Shown here: one piece after another, positions 8,566-16,638 of the stretch | Layout: every line of letters starts with the position of its first letter | Numbering within the stretch: position 1 is the stretch's first letter | Source: UBA966 sp046350355 | GTDB lineage: Bacteria; Planctomycetota; Phycisphaerae; Phycisphaerales; SM1A02 | NCBI GenBank assembly: GCA_046350355.1 | Contig: JAXMAN010000002.1 | Span: forward strand, 1,054,001 to 1,118,000 | Direction of reading: 5' to 3' | Length of the DNA: 64,000 bases | Position numbers and translations under genes: made by a program | The notes under the pieces: model-generated | The model's database searches: none | Told to the model about the DNA's origin: nothing | The model's input: the letters and a program-made list of their open reading frames with translations, nothing else

Positions 8566-8571
8566 TTCCGG

Positions 8572-8772
8572 ATGCGGCTGGAGATCAACGGTGAATCCAA
8601 GGATGTCGGCGAGGTCGCGACGGTCGCGCAGCTCCTGCGCGCGCTCGGCCTGGACCGCGCCCCCTGCGCCGTCGAGGTGAACGCGCGCCTGGTTCCCAAG
8701 GCGCAGCACCCACAGCAGCCGCTGCACGCCGGCGACCGCGTCGAGATCGTCACGCTCGTCGGCGGTGGCTGA
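8572..8772 (+). CDS. thiS: Sulfur carrier protein ThiS
   Basis: The protein has 66 residues of beta-grasp type and ends in VTLVGGG, with the C-terminal Gly-Gly that is adenylated and thiocarboxylated to carry sulfur for the thiazole ring of thiamin. The N-terminus MRLEINGE is typical. An in-frame GTG at 8554 would add MPYTFR, but the ATG fits the family length. ThiS acts directly with ThiG, encoded 27 nt downstream. No thiH, thiO or thiF lies nearby. A TACACT element 6 nt before the ATG suggests a leaderless message. Confidence 0.92.
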   Translation: MRLEINGESKDVGEVATVAQLLRALGLDRAPCAVEVNARLVPKAQHPQQPLHAGDRVEIVTLVGGG

Positions 8773-8799
8773 GCGCGCCCGACCCTTCGGACCCTTCCC

Positions 8800-9669
8800 A
8801 TGGACACGACCCTCCGTTCCGTTCCCGACGCGCCCCCGATCCCGCCGCTGGCGGTCGGCGGCTTCTCGCTGCGCAGCCGCCTCGTCGTCGGCACGGGCAA
8901 GTACAAGGACTATGCCACGATGCAGGCCGCCGTCGACGCCAGCGGCGCCGACGCGGTGACCGTCGCCGTGCGCCGCGAGCGCCTGGTCGACGCGCAGGGG
9001 CGCTCGATCCTGGAGTTCCTGCCGCTCGACCGCATCACCGTCCTTCCGAACACCGCGGGCTGCTTCAGCGCCGACGACGCGGTGCGCGTCGCGCGCCTGG
9101 GGCGCGACATCCTGGAGCAGCTGGGCAACCCCGGCGCAGGCTGGGTGAAGCTGGAGGTGCTGGGCGACCGCGCCACCCTGCTGCCCGACCCCGTCGGCAC
9201 CCTCGAGGCGTGCCGCGAGCTCGTGAAGGACGGCTTCACCGTCCTCTGCTACAGCAGCGACGACCCGATCATGGCGGTGCGCCTGCGCGACGCGGGCGCC
9301 GCGAGCGTCATGCCCGCGGGCAGCCCCATCGGCAGCGGCCGCGGCATCGCCAATCCCGCCGCGATCCGCATCATCCTGGACCTGCTGAAGGATCCCGCGC
9401 ACGGCGGACGCAGCGACTACCCGGTGATCGTCGACGCGGGCGTCGGCACCCCGGGCGACGTCACGCTCGCGATGGAGCTCGGCGCCGACGGCGTGCTGCT
9501 GAACACCGGCATCGCGCACGCGAAGGACGCGGTCCTGATGGCGCACGCGATGCGCCTGGCCTGCGACAGCGGCTACTTCGGCGCCCGCGCGGGACGCATC
9601 GGCAAGAAGCTCTACGCCAGCGCGAGCAGCCCCTGGGAGGGCGTGATCAGCGTGATTCCTGGGGAGTGA
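8800..9669 (+). CDS. thiG: Thiazole synthase ThiG
   Basis: The protein has 289 residues. The TIM barrel begins at LAVGGFSLRSRLVVGTGKY. The active-site Lys that forms the imine with 1-deoxy-D-xylulose 5-phosphate is probably K117 in WVKLEVLGD. Phosphate-binding loops PAGSPIGSGRG and VDAGVGTPGD follow. ThiG joins DXP, dehydroglycine and ThiS-thiocarboxylate into the thiazole phosphate of thiamin. It follows thiS closely and its last 23 nt overlap the convergent glycosyltransferase gene. The sequence looks complete. Confidence 0.95.
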   Translation: MDTTLRSVPDAPPIPPLAVGGFSLRSRLVVGTGKYKDYATMQAAVDASGADAVTVAVRRERLVDAQGRSILEFLPLDRITVLPNTAGCFSADDAVRVARLGRDILEQLGNPGAGWVKLEVLGDRATLLPDPVGTLEACRELVKDGFTVLCYSSDDPIMAVRLRDAGAASVMPAGSPIGSGRGIANPAAIRIILDLLKDPAHGGRSDYPVIVDAGVGTPGDVTLAMELGADGVLLNTGIAHAKDAVLMAHAMRLACDSGYFGARAGRIGKKLYASASSPWEGVISVIPGE

Positions 9670-10894
9670 CGCCGGCCGCCTCCGCGGGCGCGCCCGCGGT
9701 GCGTCCGCGCCACTGGCGCCGCCCGGTGCGGTCGAGCCACCAGCTGCGCCACTGGATCGCCAGCAGCAGGCCGATGCTCACCGGATGCAGCAGCACGCCC
9801 TCGATGGGCTGGTGGAAGCGCACCGCCAGCACCGCGCGCTGCACGATCTGCGCCGCGATCGCCCCCGCCGCCAGCAGCTTCGGCACCAGCGGCACGCCGC
9901 CGACGCCCACCGCGATGGGCAGCCAGATCCAGGGCAGCAGGATGCCGAGCCCCTCCAGCGCCGTGAAGACGCCCAGCACCGCCGGCGAGCCGAGGCCCTC
10001 GTAGGCGTTCTTCGTGAAGCCGCGCCAGGTCTGCGCCGCGCCGTGGTACATGCGGCAGCGCACGAGCCCGGTGCCGTCGAAGAGGTCCGTGTGGTGGCCC
10101 GCCCGCCGCAGCGCGCGCGGCAGCTTGATGCCGTCGTGCATGCTGTCGCGGAAGGCCGCGTGCCCGCCGACCTGCGCCCACGCGTCGCGGCGCACCAGCA
10201 GGAACTGCCCGCAGCCCGCGGAGGTCGCGGGATCGTTGGTCGCGCGCATGCGCGGCATCGGCAGCCAGCTGAAGAGCATCCAGTGAATGAGCGGCACGAC
10301 GAGCCGCTCCAGCAGCGTCCCCGTCTCCTGCTGCGGCACCGTGCTCACGAGCGCCGCGCGCCGCTGCGCCGCCGCCGCGAGCGCGCGCGCCGCGCAGTCG
10401 GGCTCGAAGCGCACGTCCGCGTCGGTGAAGAGGAGCCAGGGCGCACGGGCGGCCTCGCCCATGCGCTGGCAGCCCCACTGCTTGCCGTTCCAGCCCTCGG
10501 GAAGCGGACGCGTGGGCACGCGGCGCACGCGCGCGTCCGCCGCGCAGAGGCGCTCCAGGATGCGCGGCGTCGCGTCGGTGCTCTGGTCGTCGTAGACGAG
10601 CACTTCCACGCGCACGCCGCGGCTGGCGAGCGCGGAGGCGACGACGGCCTCGATGTTGCGCTCCTCGTTGCGCGCGGGGATGCAGAGGGCGAGCTGCGGG
10701 GCGGCGTCGGCGTCGGTGCCGGCGTCGGTGCCGGCGTCGGCGCCCCCGTCCGCATCGGGCGCCTCCCCCGCCGCCGGCGGCGCGCGGTAGCAGCCCAGGT
10801 TCACCAGGGTCATCGCGAGCGCGAGCCCGCTCACCGCCGCGCCGATCGCGGGCAGCCAGGTCAGCGCGCCGATCGCCAGGTCGCCCACGCTCAC
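9647..10894 (-). CDS. Membrane glycosyltransferase family 2 (CrtQ-like)
   Basis: The protein has 415 residues from a GTG start inside a GTGA overlap with the acyltransferase gene. An N-terminal membrane segment is followed by an Asp/Ala/Gly/Thr repeat linker (about 50-70), the GT2 core (ALCIPARNEERNIEAVVA, YDDQSTD, LLFTDADVRFEPD) and two or three C-terminal membrane segments. The layout and the GKQWGCQRMG motif resemble CrtQ, which glucosylates 4,4'-diaponeurosporenoate, and its place in the carotenoid cluster supports that role (inference). The 12-bp tandem repeat in the linker may vary between strains. Confidence 0.78.
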   Translation of the reverse strand: MSVGDLAIGALTWLPAIGAAVSGLALAMTLVNLGCYRAPPAAGEAPDADGGADAGTDAGTDADAAPQLALCIPARNEERNIEAVVASALASRGVRVEVLVYDDQSTDATPRILERLCAADARVRRVPTRPLPEGWNGKQWGCQRMGEAARAPWLLFTDADVRFEPDCAARALAAAAQRRAALVSTVPQQETGTLLERLVVPLIHWMLFSWLPMPRMRATNDPATSAGCGQFLLVRRDAWAQVGGHAAFRDSMHDGIKLPRALRRAGHHTDLFDGTGLVRCRMYHGAAQTWRGFTKNAYEGLGSPAVLGVFTALEGLGILLPWIWLPIAVGVGGVPLVPKLLAAGAIAAQIVQRAVLAVRFHQPIEGVLLHPVSIGLLLAIQWRSWWLDRTGRRQWRGRTAGAPAEAAGVTPQESR

Positions 10895-11706
10895 CGCGGT
10901 GCCTCCGTCGGCCGCGCGCGGTGCGCGACCTCGATGGCGGTGCCGCGCCCCGTCAGGCGCAGCAGCAGGTCGTAGAGCGGATGGATGTGCGCCTCGCCGC
11001 CGCCGGAGATGGTCTCCAGCCGCGCCGAATCGCGCGCAATCACGAGCTCCGCGAGCGCGGCGGCGTTGCGCCGCATCGCGGCCTCGGCGGCGTCGCTCCA
11101 GGCGCGCACCGAGCGCGCGTCGGCGGGCGCCTCCACCGGCTCCACGCGCAGGAAGACCTCGGGACGCTGCTCGGTCCAGAAGGCGTACTCGACCGCGACC
11201 ACCAGCACGTGCGCGTTGGGATGCTGCATCGCGACCAGGCCGATGCCCGGCCGCACCTCCACCGGCACGCGCGGGTCGACGAAGCGCCCCTGCGGCGTCA
11301 GCATCAGCAGCGGACGCTCGTCCGTCGCGAAGCGCTCGCCCACGTAGCGCGCCATCGCGCGCAGGCTCGTCGGGTCGTCCGGATCGATGCCGAACATCCC
11401 CAGCTTGCGGAAGAACTGGAAGCGGCGAAGCTGCGTCGCGTCGATGGGGCTGCAGGGCGTGCGCCCCGCCAGGAACTGCCCGTGCAGGTGGAACCCGATC
11501 ATCGGGTCCCACCACGAGCAGTGGTTGAACCCCAGGATCACCGGCGTGGGCAGCGCGCGCACCGACTCCAGCAGCGCGACCGAGCCCGGCGCCGCGCGCA
11601 CCGCGTAGAAGCGCTTGCGGAAGAGGCGCTTCGCATACCAGGCGAAGACGCGCTGGAACCGGGGGTTGTACGCACCCGGGATCAGCTCGCTCCGGCCATC
11701 TGGCAC
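10891..11706 (-). CDS. PlsC-type acyltransferase, carotenoid cluster
   Basis: The protein has 271 residues from a proposed GTG at 11706. This start makes a 25-nt overlap with the end of the CrtP-like gene; no later start keeps the whole domain. The acyltransferase block I motif is FNHCSWWDP (NHxxxxD), followed by LTPQGRFVDP, equivalent to the EGTR block with Q in place of the usual Glu-Gly. Lying between a desaturase/oxygenase and a glycosyltransferase, it probably adds the terminal fatty acid to a glycosylated carotenoic acid, the CrtO step in staphyloxanthin synthesis. S. aureus CrtO is a different, smaller protein, so this would be an analogous solution (inference). Confidence 0.72.
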   Translation of the reverse strand: MPDGRSELIPGAYNPRFQRVFAWYAKRLFRKRFYAVRAAPGSVALLESVRALPTPVILGFNHCSWWDPMIGFHLHGQFLAGRTPCSPIDATQLRRFQFFRKLGMFGIDPDDPTSLRAMARYVGERFATDERPLLMLTPQGRFVDPRVPVEVRPGIGLVAMQHPNAHVLVVAVEYAFWTEQRPEVFLRVEPVEAPADARSVRAWSDAAEAAMRRNAAALAELVIARDSARLETISGGGEAHIHPLYDLLLRLTGRGTAIEVAHRARPTEAPR

Positions 11707-13295
11707 GCGGCGCCTCCCTTCACCAGGCGCGACCCGGTGTCGACGCCGAAGCCCGGACGGCCGTGCGCGCTCGCGGGGACGCCGAAGTCCTCGCACGCCG
11801 CGCTCGCGGCGGTGACGCCGCTCATGAGCACCATCGGGACGCCGGGACCGGGATTCGCCGTGCCGCCCGCGAGGTAGAGGTTGCGGTAGATGCGGCTGCG
11901 GTTGGCGGGCTTGAAGCCGCCCTTGAGCCGGCCGTGGCTGGCGAGGCCGTAGATCGCGCCGCCCTCGGCGTTGTAGCGCTTCTCGATGCCCTGGGGCGTC
12001 AGGTGGCGCTCGACGACGATGTGCTTCTCGATGTCGCCCATGCCCATGCGCCTGAGCTTCTCGATGATCACCGGCCGGTACTGCTCCATCAGGCCGCCCG
12101 GACCCTCCCAGCGCTGGCCGGGACGCATGTAGGGCGTGTGGATGAGCGCGTAGAAGGCCTCGCAGCCCGCGGGCGCCTGCGACGGATCGGTGCGGCTGGG
12201 CACGCAGAGGTAGATCGTGGGGTCGCGCGCGGGGATGCCCTTGGCGTAGATGTCGTCGAACTCCGCGTGGCTGTCGCGCGAGAAGAGGAAGTCGTGGTGC
12301 AGCAGGTGGTCGTACTGGCGGTCGAGGCCCAGGTAGAGCACGACGCCGCTGCACGCGGGCGTGTAGTCCCCGCCGATGCGCCGCTGCTCGCGCAGCCCGC
12401 GCGGCGAGCCGTCGAGGTCGCGGTAGGTGCGCTGCACGTCGCAGTTGCTCACGACGAAGTCGGCGCGGATCTCGCGGCCGTCCTCGAGCACCACGCCGCG
12501 GACGGCGTTGCCCTCGGTCAGCAGGCGCGCGACGCCGGTGCCGGTGATGATCTGCGCCTGCTCCTCGCGCAGGATGCGCTCGAGCGCGCCCGCGACGGTG
12601 CGCGTGCCGCCCATCGCGTACCAGCAGCCCTCGTCCACCTGCGCGGCGGCGATGAGCGTGAGGATCGCGGGGGCGAGGAATGGGCTCGATCCGACGTACT
12701 GCAGGAAGTGCTCGCTGAGCTGGCGCAGGTGCGGCTCGCGCAGGTGCTTGGCGACGGTCGCGCCCACCGTGGAGTGGATGCGCATCGCGGCGACGTCGCG
12801 CAGCAGGCCGGGCTCGTTGGCGGGCGGGCGGCGCATGAGGTCCGCGATCCCGCCGAGGTCCTTGAAGAAGAAGACCTTCTCGCTCAGCCGGTACATGCGG
12901 CGGCTGTACTGGACGAGCTCCATCCACCCGCGCCCCGCGCCGGTGCCGGGGAACTGCCGGTCCATCGAGGCCGCCATCTCCTCGGGGCGCTCGAGCAGGT
13001 CGACGACGGTGCCGTCCTCGTACATGCAGCGCCACTGCGGGTCCAGGCGCACGAAGTCGATGTAGTCCGAGACGGTGCGGCCGGTCCGCTGGATGATCCC
13101 GCGCGCGACGTTGGGCATCGTGAGGATCGTCGGCCCCATGTCGAAGGTGAAGCCGCGCTCGCTGAGCACGTTCATCTTGCCCCCCAGGTGCGCGTTGCGC
13201 TCCACCAGGGTGACGCGGACGCCGCGTCCGGCGAGTTCGGTGGCGGCGGCGAGGCCCGCGAGGCCTCCGCCGACGACGATGGCGTGCTGGGTCAT
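11682..13295 (-). CDS. CrtP-like carotenoid oxidase/desaturase (CrtI family)
   Basis: The protein has 537 residues. The FAD Rossmann motif VVGGGLAGLAAATELAGRG is at the N-terminus, and the C-terminal FAD contact is LYLAGGTANPGPGVPM. Among CrtI-family enzymes it resembles staphylococcal CrtP: FDMGPTILTMP, DPQWR, FLQYVGSS, GAIYG...KGGFKP and NPGPGVPMV occur in the same order. CrtP oxidises the terminal methyl of a C30 carotene to the aldehyde. The neighbouring aldehyde dehydrogenase overlaps by 4 nt (13292-13295) and would make the acid. Assignment as CrtP rather than CrtN rests on remembered motif similarity. Confidence 0.8.
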   Translation of the reverse strand: MTQHAIVVGGGLAGLAAATELAGRGVRVTLVERNAHLGGKMNVLSERGFTFDMGPTILTMPNVARGIIQRTGRTVSDYIDFVRLDPQWRCMYEDGTVVDLLERPEEMAASMDRQFPGTGAGRGWMELVQYSRRMYRLSEKVFFFKDLGGIADLMRRPPANEPGLLRDVAAMRIHSTVGATVAKHLREPHLRQLSEHFLQYVGSSPFLAPAILTLIAAAQVDEGCWYAMGGTRTVAGALERILREEQAQIITGTGVARLLTEGNAVRGVVLEDGREIRADFVVSNCDVQRTYRDLDGSPRGLREQRRIGGDYTPACSGVVLYLGLDRQYDHLLHHDFLFSRDSHAEFDDIYAKGIPARDPTIYLCVPSRTDPSQAPAGCEAFYALIHTPYMRPGQRWEGPGGLMEQYRPVIIEKLRRMGMGDIEKHIVVERHLTPQGIEKRYNAEGGAIYGLASHGRLKGGFKPANRSRIYRNLYLAGGTANPGPGVPMVLMSGVTAASAACEDFGVPASAHGRPGFGVDTGSRLVKGGAACQMAGAS

Positions 13296-14767
13296 GGCTC
13301 TGCGGCTCCAGTCGGATGCGAGGCCGCGCCGGGGCGGCCGTGGGTCGGGGAGGAGATCGGGCGCGCCGGACCGAGCGCGAGCCGGCGCAGCCAGCCCTTC
13401 ACGCCGCGGTCGGGCTCGTCGAGGGGGGTGCGGATGCGCAGGCTCGTGGTGCTGGCGACGACCTCGCGCGTCAGTGCGCAGAGGCCCGCCTCGCCGCGGC
13501 TGGCGCCCCAGCCGCTCGCCCCCACGCCCGCGATCGAGACCGCCGGGTGCGCCGTCGGCAGGATCGTGTCGTTGAGCGTCACCGTCGTCGAGCCCAGCGC
13601 CGCGAGCAGCGCGGTGTCGTGCAGGATGCGGCCGGTATGGCGCGTGTAGACGCTGGTCGCCAGGTGCTGCCCCTCGCTGCGGTGCAGCGCGAGCGCGTCC
13701 GCGAGGTCGCGCACCGGCACCACCGCGAGCACCGGCCCGAAGTGCGCGCCCGCGACGAGCTCGCAGTCGCGCGGGCAGTCGGCGACCGCCAGCGGCCGCA
13801 TCGTGCTCCCCTGCGCGGGCTCGATCACGCCGCTGACGCTGCGCGCGCCCGCGGAGACGGCGTCGCGCGAAAGGCGCACGCAGCGCTCGGCCATCGCGGC
13901 GTCGGTCAGGCGCACCGGCTTCGCGGCGCCGGCGATCGGCCGCAGCGCGTCGACGAAGGCGGCGTAGACGGATTCCACGACGAGCGCACGCCGCGGCGCC
14001 ATGCAGGTCTGCCCCGCGTTCATCGTCGCGGCGTGCCAGATGGCGCGCGCGGCCAGCGGGATCTCCGCGTCCTCCAGCACGATTGCGCTGTCGCGGCCGG
14101 AGAGCTCCAGCGTGCAGGGCGTCAGCGTCCGCGCGCAGGCGAGCGCGATCTCGCGCCCGACCTCGGTGGAGCCGGTGAAGACGACGTGGTCGAAGCGCTC
14201 GCGCTCGAGCAGCGCGCGGCCGGCCTCGCGGGTCGCCTCCGCGCTGACGAGCATGTCGGGGGGCAGCCCCGCCTCGGAGAGCGCGGCGCGCGCCAGCTCC
14301 ACCAGCATCCGCTGGGAGCGGGGCGAGCGTTCGCTCGGCTTCACGACGACGCGGTTGCCCCCGACGATCGCCTGCGCCATCTGCACGCCCAGGAGCTGGA
14401 TCGGGTAGTTCCAGGTAGCGATGATCAGGACGCGCCCCACCGGCAGGCGGAAGCGGTAGTGCCGCTGCCCGAGCTGCCACCAGGCGGCGCCGCGGACGCG
14501 GTGCGGGCCCAGGATGCGCCGCGCCTCGCGCCGGTGCCAGCGCAGGCTCGCCACCAGCGGCATCAGCTCCTGCGTGAGCGTCTCCCAGGCGGGCTTGGCG
14601 ATGTCGTTGCGGACGGCGTCGCACAGCTCCGCCTCGGCGGCGGCGAGGCGGCGATGGAACGCCTCCGCCCACCGCAGGCGGGCCGCCAACGGAGCGATGC
14701 TCCCGGGCGCCGCGGGGGCGCCGGCGCGCGCCGGCGGAACCGAGATGGGTCGAAGCGTGGCCGACAT
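13292..14767 (-). CDS. Aldehyde dehydrogenase of carotenoid cluster (CrtNc/AldH-like)
   Basis: The protein has 491 residues from the ATG at 14767; a GTG at 14797 is possible. The NAD-binding ALDH fold is shown by IIATWNYPIQL, VVVKPSERSP and FTGSTEVGREI. The catalytic Glu lies in CTLELSGRD and the catalytic Cys in NAGQTCMAPRR. The TWNYP motif is typical of class-3 fatty-aldehyde-type ALDHs, which accept long hydrophobic substrates. In staphyloxanthin-type pathways this enzyme oxidises diaponeurosporenal to the acid. It is the first gene of the minus-strand carotenoid operon and overlaps the CrtP-like gene by 4 nt. Confidence 0.85.
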   Translation of the reverse strand: MSATLRPISVPPARAGAPAAPGSIAPLAARLRWAEAFHRRLAAAEAELCDAVRNDIAKPAWETLTQELMPLVASLRWHRREARRILGPHRVRGAAWWQLGQRHYRFRLPVGRVLIIATWNYPIQLLGVQMAQAIVGGNRVVVKPSERSPRSQRMLVELARAALSEAGLPPDMLVSAEATREAGRALLERERFDHVVFTGSTEVGREIALACARTLTPCTLELSGRDSAIVLEDAEIPLAARAIWHAATMNAGQTCMAPRRALVVESVYAAFVDALRPIAGAAKPVRLTDAAMAERCVRLSRDAVSAGARSVSGVIEPAQGSTMRPLAVADCPRDCELVAGAHFGPVLAVVPVRDLADALALHRSEGQHLATSVYTRHTGRILHDTALLAALGSTTVTLNDTILPTAHPAVSIAGVGASGWGASRGEAGLCALTREVVASTTSLRIRTPLDEPDRGVKGWLRRLALGPARPISSPTHGRPGAASHPTGAAEP

Positions 14768-14919
14768 GGGGAGTACCCGCGCCGGATTGAACCACACCGC
14801 GAGGGTCGCCGTCGATTCGCCGACGATTTGGATCTGGATTCGCGCCGCGGGAGCGTCCTGGATGCGGGCCCCGTGCGCCGGCGAACCGCGCGGGACCCAG
14901 CCCGCGGGGTATCTTCGCG

Positions 14920-14925
14920 CATCCG
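14920..14925 (+). promoter_or_regulatory. Weak -10-like element upstream of crtN-like gene
   Basis: TATCTT lies 30 nt before the ATG at 14956, in the 188-nt divergent gap (14768-14955) shared by the two arms of the carotenoid cluster. It matches four of six consensus positions and has no clear -35. No strong operator or hairpin is visible in the gap. Confidence 0.25.
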
Positions 14926-14955
14926 GCGCACTGGGTCGGGCGAAGCCGATTCCGC

Positions 14956-16596
14956 ATGGCCATGACGACCCTCGACCGCCCCCGCTCCACGAACGCCCCG
15001 GGTCCCGCGCGCGCCGCGCGCGGACGCAGCGTGGCCGTCGTGGGCGCCGGCCCGGGCGGGCTGGCCTCGGCGATGCTCCTGGCCTCCAGCGGCCTCAGCG
15101 TCACCGTCTACGAGGCGCACTCCACCGTCGGCGGCCGCACCCGCCGCCTGGAGGAGGGCCCCTACCGCTTCGACTGCGGCCCCACCTTCTTCATGATGCC
15201 CTGGGTGCTCGAGGAGATCTTCGCCGCCACCGGCCGCCGGCTGGCCGACTACGCGAAGCTCACGCGCCTGGACCCGATGTACCGGCTGCTCATCGGGCAG
15301 CCCTCCGGCGACCCGCTGGTCATCGACACGACGCAGGACCTCGCGCGCATGGAGCGGCAGCTCGACGCGGTGAACCCCGGCGACGGCGCCGCCTTCCAGC
15401 GCTTCATCCGCGACAACCGCCGCAAGCTCGAGCGCATGACGCCGCTGCTGCGCCGCCCGATCCGCGGGATGCGCGACCTGGTCGCGATGGACACCCTGCG
15501 CGTCGGCCCGCTGCTGCGCCCCTGGCAGTCGCTCTACGACCACCTCGGCGGCTACTTCGGCAGCGAGAGCGTCCGCCTGGCGATGAGCTTCCAGAGCAAG
15601 TACCTGGGGATGAGCCCCTTCGAGTGCCCGGAGCTCTTCTCGATCCTGCCTTTCATCGAATACGAGTACGGCATCTGGCACCCCGAGGGCGGCTGCAACG
15701 CGCTCATGGCCGCGATGGCGCAGGCCTGCCAGGAGATGGGCGTCGAGATCCGCTGCGGCGCCCCCGTCGAGCGCGTCCTCTTCGACGGACGCCGCGCCTG
15801 CGGCGTCGCCGTCGCGGGCGAGGAGCGCCGCCACGAGCACGTCGTCCTCAACGCGGACGCGAGCTGGGCGCTGAGCAAGCTCGTCCCCGAGCACCTGCGC
15901 CCGCGCGCGCTCTCGGACGCCTCGCTCGAGCGCAAGCGCTATTCGTGCAGCACCTTCATGCTCTACCTGGGCCTGGAGGGCGAGGTCGACCTGCCGCACC
16001 ACACGATCTACACCTCGCGCTCCTACGTGGAGAACCTGCGCGACATCTCCGAGCGCGGCAGGATCAGCGCGGATCCATCGACCTACATCTGCAATCCCTC
16101 GCGCACGGACCCGACGCTCGCCCCCGCGGGACACAGCGCGCTCTACCTGCTGGTGCCCACGCCCAACAACCAGCCCGGCTTCTGCCAGGTCGACTGGCGC
16201 CTGGCCGCGGGCGACCTGCGCGAGCGTGCGCTGCAGCAGGCGGAGCAGGTCTTCGGCATCGCCGACATCCGCCGCCGCATCCGCGCCGAGCGCATGGTCA
16301 CACCCGCCGACTGGGAGGGCGAGCGCATCCGCTTCGGCGCGACCTTCAACCTCGCGCACGGCCTGGGGCAGATGCTGCACCGCCGCCCGCACCACCGCGT
16401 GCAGGGCATGGACAACCTCTGGCTCGTCGGCGGCGGCACGCACCCGGGTTCGGGGCTGCCCGTGATCTTCCTGAGCGCGGAGATCACCGCGAAGCTGCTC
16501 TGCGCGGAGCTCGGCGCCCCCTGCCCGCTCTCGGCCTCGCGCGGCGCGCGCCCGGCGGAACCGGCGCAGCTCGCCTCGGCGCTGCTGGCGGGCTGA
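14956..16596 (+). CDS. CrtN-like diapophytoene desaturase (CrtI family)
   Basis: The protein has 546 residues; a second ATG is two codons in. The FAD motif VVGAGPGGLASAMLLASSG is followed by GGRTRR and FDCGPTFFMMP, and the C-terminus carries WLVGGGTHPGSGLPV. The segment YSCSTFMLYLGL and the PSRTDPTLAPAG/PTPNNQ region match staphylococcal CrtN more closely than CrtP. CrtN desaturates 4,4'-diapophytoene to yellow C30 carotenes. It is transcribed away from the other four cluster genes. The squalene/diapophytoene synthase is not in the window. A CrtI-type C40 role cannot be excluded without phylogeny. Confidence 0.8.
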   Translation: MAMTTLDRPRSTNAPGPARAARGRSVAVVGAGPGGLASAMLLASSGLSVTVYEAHSTVGGRTRRLEEGPYRFDCGPTFFMMPWVLEEIFAATGRRLADYAKLTRLDPMYRLLIGQPSGDPLVIDTTQDLARMERQLDAVNPGDGAAFQRFIRDNRRKLERMTPLLRRPIRGMRDLVAMDTLRVGPLLRPWQSLYDHLGGYFGSESVRLAMSFQSKYLGMSPFECPELFSILPFIEYEYGIWHPEGGCNALMAAMAQACQEMGVEIRCGAPVERVLFDGRRACGVAVAGEERRHEHVVLNADASWALSKLVPEHLRPRALSDASLERKRYSCSTFMLYLGLEGEVDLPHHTIYTSRSYVENLRDISERGRISADPSTYICNPSRTDPTLAPAGHSALYLLVPTPNNQPGFCQVDWRLAAGDLRERALQQAEQVFGIADIRRRIRAERMVTPADWEGERIRFGATFNLAHGLGQMLHRRPHHRVQGMDNLWLVGGGTHPGSGLPVIFLSAEITAKLLCAELGAPCPLSASRGARPAEPAQLASALLAG

Positions 16597-16638
16597 GGCA
16601 CGCGGCCGCGAGGGCCGCACGGGCCGCGAGGGCCGCGC
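16597..16638. repeat. Tandem GC-rich repeat between convergent genes
   Basis: GGCCGCGAGGGCCGC occurs twice (16604-16618 and 16622-16636), filling the gap between the crtN-like and kynA stops. Each copy can fold as a GGCC-GCGAG-GGCC hairpin. There is no T tract. It may act as a bidirectional pause or terminator, or be a small duplication. Confidence 0.5.

Noticed and set aside
8529..8571. TPP riboswitch upstream of thiS
   Set aside because: The gap is only 43 nt, and neither conserved TPP-aptamer sequence (CUGAGA or ACCUGAUC-like) is present.
14768..14955. Regulatory dyad or operator in the carotenoid divergent gap
   Set aside because: Only 5-bp arms (CGTCG/CGACG) are present, expected by chance at this GC content.
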